Source: Euryarchaeota archaeon UBA62 (GTDB lineage Archaea > Thermoplasmatota > Poseidoniia > Poseidoniales > Thalassarchaeaceae). Taken from it: 64,000 bases of DNA. Of the stretch, positions 24,906-31,755 are shown piece by piece. The stretch spans positions 8,488-72,487 of the forward strand of contig DAPJ01000012.1 of the NCBI GenBank assembly GCA_002502095.1, given 5' to 3'. The notes beneath the pieces were generated by a model, which was not told the origin of the DNA, made no database searches, and was given only the letters and a program-made list of their open reading frames with translations. The position numbers were made by a program, and so were the translations under genes. The number at the start of each line of letters is the position of its first letter. The stretch's first letter is position 1.

Positions 24906-26429
24906 ATGAGTGAGACACCTCTCTCAAATGGTATGGACGCTTACGATGAGCTTCTTGGAATACTCAAAGATATCGATATGATGGACCAAGTAAGAAGTCT
25001 TCTAGGCTGGGATCAAGAGGTCTTGATGCCTCCGAAAGCTGCTGAATTGAGGGGGGAACAAATAGCATGGATTTCCAGGGAGTCCCACAAAAGGAAGACT
25101 TCTCCTAGGGTTGGAGAGTTATTGGATGAACTGGAAGAAAGAGTAGATCTGGGAGATATTGAGAGTGCCAACGTTAGATTGGCCAGGGAGGCCTATGACA
25201 AGGCCACAAGGCTACCGACTGGATTCGTCTCTGAATTGGCTAAGCATAATTCGAAATCGCTCATTTCTTGGACTGAAGCTAGGAGGAATAACGACTTCTC
25301 TATATTCAGAGATGACCTGGCTAAATCAATTGAATTCGCGAGAAAGAAGGCAGAATACTTGGGATATGAAGACCTTCGATATGATGCTCTCCTTGATATC
25401 TATGAATCTGGGCTCACAGTGTCTCGTCTCGACCCTCTTTTCGAAGGACTGAGAAACAAAGTAGCCCCATTAATCAGGTCTGTTGCAGAAAGGGGAGAGC
25501 GGCCCGATATTTCATGGGTCACCGAAAACTCATGGGAGCAGAAGGGTCAGGAAAGACTCAGTCAGAAGGTTTCTGAGTCAATTGGCTTCGATTTCGAGGC
25601 AGGAAGAAGGGATGCCTCGACACATCCTTTCTGTGGAGGTCCAAATCCAGATGATGTTAGATGGACCACAAGATATAGCGATACTGATCCGTTTGGGTCA
25701 CTATACGGTTCTATGCACGAGACCGGGCATGGTACATACGAGCAAGGAAGACCGAGAGATCTTGACTTTCAACCCTCTGGAAAGGCCAATGGATTGGGAA
25801 TTCATGAGAGTCAGAGCAGGCTCTGGGAGAATCAGATAGGTCGTTCACTAGAATTCTGTCAGTGGTCTCTGCCACTCTGGAAAGAGCAGTTTCCAGAGAA
25901 CATGCAAGGCGTTGAAGCAGAGGACCTCTGGAGAGCGGTTAATTTGGTGGAGCCCAGTCTGATTCGTGTTGAAGCAGATGAGGCCACCTACAATATCCAC
26001 ATTATGATTAGATATGAGATTGAGAAGCTACTAATCTCGGGCGATTTGGAGGTTGATGAGCTTCCCGACAAGTGGGACGATATGTATGAGGAATACCTTG
26101 GAATAAGGCCCACAGATAGATCGTCGGGGGTACTACAAGATATTCATTGGTCGATGGGAGCGATTGGGTATTTCCCGACATATACCCTCGGAAATCTATA
26201 TTCTGCTCAACTATTATCTGCGGCCAGAGAAGACTTGCCAGAGCACGATGCACAAATTAGGAGTGGTGACTTCTCCCCGCTACTTGATTGGATGAGGAAG
26301 AAAGTGCATAGGCGAGGGAGTATTCTAAAGCCTGCTGAGCTCATTGAAGAAGCTACAGGATCGCCTCCCTCGCCAGAGGCATTTGTTGATTATCTTAGTA
26401 ATAAGGTGAGGCTTCTTTACTCGATTTGA
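24906..26429 (+). CDS. Metallocarboxypeptidase, M32 (Taq-like)
   Basis: 507 residues, the usual length of M32 carboxypeptidases. The zinc motif HExxH is in YGSMHETGHGTYEQG (near residue 272), followed by GIHESQSRLWENQIG, where the third ligand Glu lies. The N-terminal part (LGWDQEVLMPPKAAELRGEQ) is characteristic of the family, as is the late IRVEADEATYNIHIMIRYEIE motif. It releases C-terminal amino acids, preferably not proline. There is no signal peptide, so it is cytoplasmic. A TATA-like AAATATTT around 24863-24870 lies 35-40 bases before the ATG. Confidence 0.95.
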   Translation: MSETPLSNGMDAYDELLGILKDIDMMDQVRSLLGWDQEVLMPPKAAELRGEQIAWISRESHKRKTSPRVGELLDELEERVDLGDIESANVRLAREAYDKATRLPTGFVSELAKHNSKSLISWTEARRNNDFSIFRDDLAKSIEFARKKAEYLGYEDLRYDALLDIYESGLTVSRLDPLFEGLRNKVAPLIRSVAERGERPDISWVTENSWEQKGQERLSQKVSESIGFDFEAGRRDASTHPFCGGPNPDDVRWTTRYSDTDPFGSLYGSMHETGHGTYEQGRPRDLDFQPSGKANGLGIHESQSRLWENQIGRSLEFCQWSLPLWKEQFPENMQGVEAEDLWRAVNLVEPSLIRVEADEATYNIHIMIRYEIEKLLISGDLEVDELPDKWDDMYEEYLGIRPTDRSSGVLQDIHWSMGAIGYFPTYTLGNLYSAQLLSAAREDLPEHDAQIRSGDFSPLLDWMRKKVHRRGSILKPAELIEEATGSPPSPEAFVDYLSNKVRLLYSI

Positions 26430-26477
26430 CTGTCGATTATACGGAAGTACGATATCTACTTCCTCCATAGGGTATTT

Positions 26478-27527
26478 GTGGGAGACAGGAGCCTTAGTGA
26501 CGCTTCATCATTTATTAGGGATGTTGGAAGTTGTTGTAGTTCTATCTTATTTGGGTCAGACACAGTCGTTGTTGGTTCGAAAGAAGGTGTGATTAAGTCA
26601 TGGTCAATTGAGACTGGTGAGCAGATACTGGAACTGGAGTTGGATGGACCGATATCAGATTTAGCAGTTTCAGGAGAAGTGATTTATGCCTCATGCTCGT
26701 CTAATTTGGTAGCCATTAAGATTAGCACGGGTGAAGTTTTGTGGAGCTCGCAACTGGAAGGTTCCAGCGATAGTGTAGCGATCTGGGATGGCTTTGTTTG
26801 GGCATTATCCTCTGTCTATGAAATTGATATCTCTGACTACACTGAGTCAACACTTTGGAAATTCAATAGCCAGGGAGAGCTAATTGAAAGATGGTCGTTC
26901 GCCGAAAAAGGGTGGCATATGGGAGTCAACAATGGAATAGAGATTGGGATAGGAAGGCCTTCTTGTGGCTTTATCAAAGTAGGTAGGGATGGTATACTGA
27001 ATTATCACTCACTTGCCGTCGCGTCTCCTGTTACCATCGGTTGCGATGGGGCTGAGACGATAATGTTCGGATTGAGTGACGGCAGTATTTGTAATTCTGA
27101 AGGAGATTTATGTGGAAAGGGAAGTGGATTGGTGACCTCGATCATTAGCATAGATGATGGATGGGCGAGTGGTGATCGAAATGGCCGAATTATATGGGGC
27201 GAGGAAGAAATTGAGCTAGGTAGCGAAGTATTGTCATTGGGTATAGCTCCGAATGGCGTTGACCTGTGGGTTCAGACTTGGGAGGACAAGTCAAGATTCT
27301 TATCGATTTCACCAGGTGGGGTTTACTCACATATCTTCGAGCACCCTGATAGAATTGTGGTTTGTGATTTCGAGGAAGGGGGGCTGGTTTTTGGAGATCA
27401 AACTGGAAAGGTGTTCTTGGTAGAAGAAAGATACGAGAATCGATTTGACCGGGGGGACATGGAATCAGGACGTCGGGAAGGGGAAAGAAATCTCCTTATG
27501 GAACGTTTGAGAAGGCTGAGGGAATGA
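26478..27527 (+). CDS. Beta-propeller (WD40/PQQ-like) protein
   Basis: 349 residues, start at GTG 26478. Repeated blade-like units of 40-50 residues are visible, for example VVVGSKEGVIKSWSIETGEQ, VIYASCSSNLVAIKISTGEV and GWASGDRNGRIIWGEEE, ending in GLVFGDQTGKVFLVEERY. These resemble WD40 or PQQ-type blades. The last 30 residues are charged and helical (ESGRREGERNLLMERLRRLRE). There is no signal peptide and no catalytic motif, so a cytoplasmic scaffold is the simplest idea. The partner is unknown. It may share a transcript with the peptidase 48 bases upstream. Confidence 0.72.
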   Translation: MGDRSLSDASSFIRDVGSCCSSILFGSDTVVVGSKEGVIKSWSIETGEQILELELDGPISDLAVSGEVIYASCSSNLVAIKISTGEVLWSSQLEGSSDSVAIWDGFVWALSSVYEIDISDYTESTLWKFNSQGELIERWSFAEKGWHMGVNNGIEIGIGRPSCGFIKVGRDGILNYHSLAVASPVTIGCDGAETIMFGLSDGSICNSEGDLCGKGSGLVTSIISIDDGWASGDRNGRIIWGEEEIELGSEVLSLGIAPNGVDLWVQTWEDKSRFLSISPGGVYSHIFEHPDRIVVCDFEEGGLVFGDQTGKVFLVEERYENRFDRGDMESGRREGERNLLMERLRRLRE

Positions 27528-27530
27528 AAA

Positions 27531-27576
27531 TTTACAGTGGAAATTAACATTTACTGACCCCTATTTCCACTGTAAA
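27531..27576. repeat. Perfect 14-bp inverted repeat
   Basis: TTTACAGTGGAAAT at 27531-27544 is exactly complementary to ATTTCCACTGTAAA at 27563-27576, with an 18-base loop. It begins four bases after the stop of the beta-propeller gene. The heptamer TTACTGA occurs in the loop (27551) and again at 27581. The repeat could end the upstream transcript as a hairpin, although no U-tract follows, or be an operator for the RNA gene whose TATA-like box starts 20 bases further on. The pairing is exact; the role is open. Confidence 0.6.
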
Positions 27577-27595
27577 CGTGTTACTGAACGAAAGG

Positions 27596-27603
27596 TTTAT
27601 TTG
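27596..27603 (+). promoter_or_regulatory. TATA-like box for the structured RNA
   Basis: TTTATTTG preceded by the purine-rich CGAAAGG is a plausible archaeal BRE/box A pair. Transcription would then begin near 27622-27630, at the left edge of the GC-rich, hairpin-rich stretch. The assignment rests on spacing and composition. Confidence 0.4.
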
Positions 27604-27788
27604 CCGCCGCTTGCCCTGTTGACTTTGCCGCTCCGGGGGAGTGGTGTGGGCGCGCTTCGGCAAACCCGCGGGCCACAACAACTGATCCGCTAAGTCGGAA
27701 CGGTAGAACCGTACTCTGAAAAGAGTGCGGGGAACAGCCGAATCACCTGTGGGTGAGTAGGCAGCAGTAGAACCAATGTGGGAAAGAT

Positions 27789-27993
27789 CGGACGCAAGGA
27801 AGGGAAAGAAGCAATGGGGAAAGCTGGGGAAAACGGAACCGAACCCTTCGGGGGGAAAACACAAACCGTACCAGAAAACCATACTGCAAAGGTACACGAA
27901 GGAAGGGAAAGCATTCAGAGATGGATGCAATCTTGGAGCACGGGTGCGGGGAACGAAGTGGAGATAACCGGACGCAAGGAAGGGGAAGGAAGC
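27789..27993 (+). repeat. Repeated purine-rich element inside the RNA candidate
   Basis: CGGACGCAAGGAAGGG occurs at 27789-27804 and 27969-27984. In both cases it is followed by a GAA-rich tail ending GAAGC, giving 24-25 bases with one insertion and one substitution. A weaker third copy (ACGAAGGAAGGGAAAGC) lies at 27896-27912. The copies are about 105 and 75 bases apart, which suggests repeated structural modules rather than chance. Confidence 0.55.
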
Positions 27994-28290
27994 CTAGGGA
28001 AACGCACCGGGAACAAGAGCAGGGAGACCTGTGGAGGACCGGTACCGATCGAGAAACAAAACGGTGATACTAGCCGTGGAGTGACTCGAGAAGGGCGACA
28101 GAGGAGCAATCCTCTGGGGGATATTACCCAAAAGTCCAGAGAAATGGCGAAGGAGCCCTAGTGGTTCCAGAGTCGTCTACCCGGGAAATCATCTCCTTTG
28201 GAGATGACGAACCGGACCCTGCGGAGTACGCAGGGGGGAAAGCTTCCCCAAGCAGAACCCCCTGCTGCTCCCACCTATGGCCCTTTCAAA

Positions 28291-28301
28291 ATTATTTTTT
28301 T
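28291..28301 (+). terminator. T-tract ending the RNA candidate
   Basis: ATTATTTTTTT follows a GC-rich hairpin region (AGCAG at 28251 pairing with CTGCT at 28262). It stands just before the convergent fumarase stop at 28314. T-tracts of this kind are the main signal for intrinsic termination in archaea. Confidence 0.55.
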
Positions 28302-28313
28302 CGTGATGATAGC

Positions 28314-29915
28314 CTAGCTGTTTCCTGTCATTGACTCTGGCCTGACCCATTGATCGAACTGTTCTTCAGTAACCAATCCAAGTCTTATGGCACTCTCTCT
28401 GAGTGTTAGATTGTTCTGGTGGGCTTCCTTGGCAATCTTCGCGGCGTTATCGTATCCAATGTGAGGATTAAGAGCGGTTACCAACATCAGAGAGTTCTCC
28501 AAATGCTCGGAAATCTTCTCTTCATTAGCGACCAATCCATTAATACACTTGGAAGTGAACGAGCGACAGCTATCCGACAGGATTCTGATTGAATGGAGCA
28601 AGTTATGAATCATCATCGGCTTGAATACATTCAATTCGAAATTACCTTGGCTACCTCCGATGGATATGGCTGCATGATTACCCATAACCTGGCAGCATAC
28701 CATCGTCATAGCCTCGGACTGAGTGGGATTGACCTTTCCTGGCATAATACTGGATCCTGGTTCATTGGCAGGCAAGGACAGTTCACCGATTCCGCATCTG
28801 GGGCCAGAGCCGAGCCATCTGATGTCGTTTGCGATCTTCATTAATGAAACCGAAAGGGTGTTCAGTGCTCCCGATGCGGAGACAATTGCATCATGGGCTG
28901 CTAACTGAGAGAACTTGTTCTCTGCACTGATGAATGGCAGGCCAGTTTGTTGGGAAATACTGGTGGCGACCTTTTCTGAAAAGTCGGGATGTGTATTCAA
29001 TCCAGTTCCGACGGCGGTCCCCCCCAGCGCTAGTTCAAATAGATCGGTCAATGCGAACTCTATCCTCCGAATATCAGCGTCCAACATGTACACGTATCCT
29101 GAGAACTCTTGACCGAGAGTAAGTGGCACTGCATCCATGAGGTGTGTCCTGCCAATCTTGACAATAGAGGAAAACTCCTGCGCTTTGGCCTCCAAAGAGT
29201 CCCTTAGATGATGAACTGAAGGCAGTAGTTGATTCGCGATTTGCTCGGCTGAAGATATGTGCATTGCCGTTGGAAATGTGTCATTACTTGACTGCGCCCT
29301 GTTCACATGATCATTTGGGTGGACGGGGGCCTTACTACCCAATTCTCCTCCTGCGAGCTCTATTGCCCTATTAGCGATGACTTCATTTGCATTCATATTT
29401 GTTTGAGTTCCTGATCCTGTCTGCCAGATCCTAAGTGGGAAGTGTCCGTCGAGACTACCTGAAATTACCTCATCGCATGATGAGGAAATCAAAGAGGCGA
29501 TGTTGCCATCCAGCTGATCTAGTTGGGAGTTGGTTTCTGCTGCTGCTTTCTTTAGAATCCCAAAGGCTCTGATTACTGCTCTTGGCATTATGTCGTCACC
29601 GATATCGAAGTTCTCAAGGGATCTGGCTGTCTGAGCTCCATAGTATCTATCTGCAGGTACGACTACTTCTCCCATGGTATCAATCTCGATCCTATTTTCA
29701 TCTGGATTCGCCCTAGCAGATCTCTGATGGGTTGAGACTTCGATGTCCTCTTGGTGTGAATTTCTTGACGATAGGCCGTCTTCAATCATCTTAGAAATTG
29801 TAGCGGACCTTCCCCTAGTCTTGCCCTTGCCCACTCTACGGTCTAGCTTCCTAGCGGTTTCCTCTGGAATACTAATGCTGATTATCCTACGATCACCTAC
29901 ACGGTGCTTTGCCAT
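28314..29915 (-). CDS. fumC: Fumarase class II with N-terminal ribbon-helix-helix domain
   Basis: 533 residues. Residues about 75-533 are a complete class II fumarase: MGEVVVPADRYYGAQTARS, the substrate-site HPNDHVNRAQSSNDTFPTAM, KIGRTHLMDAVPLTLGQEF and the signature GSSIMPGKVNP (near 387). It hydrates fumarate to malate in the TCA cycle. Residues 8-55 (RRIISISIPEETARKLDRRV, then GRSATISKMIEDGL) look like a CopG-type ribbon-helix-helix DNA-binding domain. A 20-25-residue polar linker joins the two, with no alternative start near the usual FumC N-terminus. Normal FumC is about 465 residues. TTTATTAA at 29937-29944 suggests a leaderless promoter. Confidence 0.93.
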   Translation of the reverse strand: MAKHRVGDRRIISISIPEETARKLDRRVGKGKTRGRSATISKMIEDGLSSRNSHQEDIEVSTHQRSARANPDENRIEIDTMGEVVVPADRYYGAQTARSLENFDIGDDIMPRAVIRAFGILKKAAAETNSQLDQLDGNIASLISSSCDEVISGSLDGHFPLRIWQTGSGTQTNMNANEVIANRAIELAGGELGSKAPVHPNDHVNRAQSSNDTFPTAMHISSAEQIANQLLPSVHHLRDSLEAKAQEFSSIVKIGRTHLMDAVPLTLGQEFSGYVYMLDADIRRIEFALTDLFELALGGTAVGTGLNTHPDFSEKVATSISQQTGLPFISAENKFSQLAAHDAIVSASGALNTLSVSLMKIANDIRWLGSGPRCGIGELSLPANEPGSSIMPGKVNPTQSEAMTMVCCQVMGNHAAISIGGSQGNFELNVFKPMMIHNLLHSIRILSDSCRSFTSKCINGLVANEEKISEHLENSLMLVTALNPHIGYDNAAKIAKEAHQNNLTLRESAIRLGLVTEEQFDQWVRPESMTGNS

Positions 29916-29936
29916 ATATTCGGCATTAATTACTTA

Positions 29937-29944
29937 TTAATAAA
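29937..29944 (-). promoter_or_regulatory. TATA-like box before fumC
   Basis: On the minus strand TTTATTAA is centred about 26 bases before the ATG at 29915. The expected transcription start therefore falls at or next to the start codon. No ribosome binding site is visible, which fits a leaderless mRNA. Confidence 0.45.
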
Positions 29945-29975
29945 CTCTGTGATAGACTATTAGTAAGGCGTTTTA

Positions 29976-30461
29976 TTAAAATCTCTCAACCTTGATTATC
30001 TTCTGAGGATCGTATGGCCTGTCTCCTGGCTGAGTATCGCAGTTCTCGATTTTGTGAACATTTTCTATTCCTTTGACGACCTTTCCAAATACGGCATGAT
30101 TACCGTCAAGCCATGGCGTGGGGACGGTGGTCAGGAAGAACTGGGAGCCACCAGTGTTTGGACCAGCATTGGCCATAGAGAAGAGTCCTGGAGTATCGTG
30201 GCTCTTTGCTAGTGCTGAAGTCTCACAAGGAATCTTCCAACCTGGACCTCCAGTTCCAGCTCTCCCATTGTGTGGGTCCCTCGAGTGAGGGCATCCTCCT
30301 TGAATCATGAAATCTTTGATTACTCTGTGAAAATGTAGTCCGTCATAGAACCCATCATCCACAAGTCTGAGGAAGTTTCCTGTGGTCTCTGGACAGTCTT
30401 CGGTGAAGAGTTCGATATCTATTGGTCCCGCGCTTGTCGTCATTCTAACTATGGTAGGCAT
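29976..30461 (-). CDS. Cyclophilin-type peptidyl-prolyl isomerase
   Basis: 161 residues, single cyclophilin domain of the short prokaryotic type. Catalytic residues are in GLHFHRVIKDFMIQGG (Arg, Phe, Gln), followed by FSMANAGPNTGGSQFFLTT and WLDGNHAVFGKVVKG. It speeds proline isomerisation during folding. I start at ATG 30461, which gives the usual N-terminus (PTIVRMTTSAGPIDIELF). The frame is open to an ATG at 30554, whose extra 31 residues include a hydrophobic stretch (CTAIFLLTAVTLL), so a membrane-targeted form cannot be excluded. Confidence 0.92.
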   Translation of the reverse strand: MPTIVRMTTSAGPIDIELFTEDCPETTGNFLRLVDDGFYDGLHFHRVIKDFMIQGGCPHSRDPHNGRAGTGGPGWKIPCETSALAKSHDTPGLFSMANAGPNTGGSQFFLTTVPTPWLDGNHAVFGKVVKGIENVHKIENCDTQPGDRPYDPQKIIKVERF

Positions 30462-30640
30462 GAGTTGAGCGGGTGACAAGCGGTCCAATAGTGTAACTGC
30501 CGTAAGAAGGAAAATGGCAGTGCAATGGCCTGACCTTGTTATTGGTCGAAACATGGTGGTAGACGAAAATCGACTCGGGTCCTCTCAATGTAAATGAATG
30601 TCGAGTACGAATCCAATTACTGCTGGAAGCACAAGTGAGG

Positions 30641-31039
30641 TCAGGCGACCAATGAACCGGGTAACACGCCTTCAGGAAGCTCGAGGAGCCTGACTGTTCC
30701 GTCCGGATCCAGAGCTCCAAGAACCAGAAACTGACTAATGAAACCAGTTGGAAGAGTTTTGTCGCCGAGATTGATCGCACCTACTACTTTTCTTCCAATT
30801 AAATCATGTCGTGGATAGTTGGTTATCTGTGCTGAGCTCCAGAGCTTTCCTATAGCAGGCCCAAAATCAACTTGAATCTTGTATGATGGCTTTCTCATCT
30901 CTGGGAACCTCTGGACATCCATGATTACTCCAGACCTTAGATCTAGGTCAAAATAGGCAGATGCTCCAACATAATCCTTCATTGGGTGTTTCTCAGGAGA
31001 ATAGGGGTCTCCTTCCGGATCTATGATATGTTGGCTCAA
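30641..31039 (-). CDS. csaA: CsaA-like tRNA-binding-domain protein
   Basis: 132 residues, an OB-fold of the EMAP/tRNA-binding type in the CsaA form. Marks are DLRSGVIMDVQRFPEMRKPSYKIQVDFG, LWSSAQITNYPRHDLIGRKVVGAINLG and a ISQFLVLGALDPDG segment. CsaA proteins are dimeric, bind tRNA-like structures and have been described as chaperone-like. The TTG start at 31039 abuts the pyrE stop, with GGTGA just upstream, so the two genes are cotranslated. The N-terminal 20 residues are an unusual extension. Confidence 0.87.
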   Translation of the reverse strand: MSQHIIDPEGDPYSPEKHPMKDYVGASAYFDLDLRSGVIMDVQRFPEMRKPSYKIQVDFGPAIGKLWSSAQITNYPRHDLIGRKVVGAINLGDKTLPTGFISQFLVLGALDPDGTVRLLELPEGVLPGSLVA

Positions 31040-31627
31040 TCAATCACCTGTAATATTTGATCTCAGTAAAAGTGGAATAAGAGGTATTCCGGCATTTTTG
31101 AATGCTTCAATTCCTCCCTCCTCTCTATCAAGAATAGTAATGCATGCCACTACTTCGCATCCCATAGAATTCAACATCTCAGCCGCCTTCAATGCTGATC
31201 CTCCAGTTGTGGTGACGTCTTCGAGTAATACCACTCTATCTCCTGATCTGATGGTTGAGCCTTCTATTCCTGGTGGATTTCCAGTCTTTCTGCCTCCTCT
31301 GCCCTTGGGCTCCTTACGAACCATGAATCCTCTGATTTCTGAGCCTTTTCCAGCCTTGGCGATTGCGATGGCCGTTAGGGGAACAGCCCCTAACTCCAAG
31401 CCACCAACAGCATCTACATCCCCTAAATCCACAATTTTGTCATGAATTAGGACTCCAAGTAGGTGAGCGCATTCTGGGTTCATCATCACTGGTTTCATAT
31501 CAAAGAAATGCGGACTCTCCCTGCCACTGGCTAGGGTGAATAGGTCATTAGGAGAGTGAAGGTATGCCAAATCTCTCACTCTGTCAATCAGTAGGAGCTT
31601 GGCTTGAGCGGCTGAAATCGACTGCAT
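31040..31627 (-). CDS. pyrE: Orotate phosphoribosyltransferase
   Basis: 195 residues. It joins orotate and PRPP to make OMP in UMP synthesis. The PRPP motif is RVVLLEDVTTTGGSALKAAE. GGLELGAVPLTAIAIAKAGKG and FMVRKEPKGRG, with the catalytic Lys loop, are also visible. The N-terminal part (NDLFTLASGRESPHFFDMKPV) has the substrate-binding SG.xSxxF.D pattern. It is the first gene of a pyrE-csaA pair, divergent from polymerase DP2 with 128 bases between. Confidence 0.95.
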   Translation of the reverse strand: MQSISAAQAKLLLIDRVRDLAYLHSPNDLFTLASGRESPHFFDMKPVMMNPECAHLLGVLIHDKIVDLGDVDAVGGLELGAVPLTAIAIAKAGKGSEIRGFMVRKEPKGRGGRKTGNPPGIEGSTIRSGDRVVLLEDVTTTGGSALKAAEMLNSMGCEVVACITILDREEGGIEAFKNAGIPLIPLLLRSNITGD

Positions 31628-31755
31628 ATCCGACTAATCCGAGTAATGGTAATCGAATGAAGCTTCGGTAGGTAAATAGCCATCGAGTGGGGAAATACGG
31701 TCAATGTTCTTGAACGGTCTAGTCTGTTGGACATTTATTCGCGTGGGGCATAGTT

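Larger units (their letters stand above)
27625..28302 (+). ncRNA. Candidate large structured non-coding RNA (~680 nt)
   Basis: About 700 bases without a credible protein gene, more G-rich than its surroundings, between a TATA-like box and a T-rich end (ATTATTTTTTT, 28291-28301). Many compact hairpins are seen. A 9-bp stem has a GAAA loop (27709-27730). A 7-bp stem has a GCAA loop (28099-28116). A 4-bp stem has a GAGA loop (28020-28031). An 8-bp stem lies at 28189-28207 and a 7-bp stem at 28217-28235. Smaller stems are at 27645-27677 and 27743-27756. Three GNRA loops and one C(UUCG)G loop (27844-27853) are typical of folded RNAs. A 24-25-base element recurs at 27789 and 27969. It shows neither RNase P conserved region I nor the SRP domain IV motif. 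Strand is inferred from the promoter and T-tract. Confidence 0.65.

Noticed and set aside
27778..28161. 127-codon ORF inside the RNA candidate
   Set aside because: Its composition (Gly/Lys/Glu-rich, no fold pattern) follows from the purine-rich RNA sequence. Hairpins with GNRA loops lie within it, and there is no ribosome binding site.
27625..28302. RNase P or SRP RNA
   Set aside because: The GAGGAAAGUC-type region I, the matching 3' conserved region and the SRP domain IV core (CCGGAAGG...AGCAG) are not seen.
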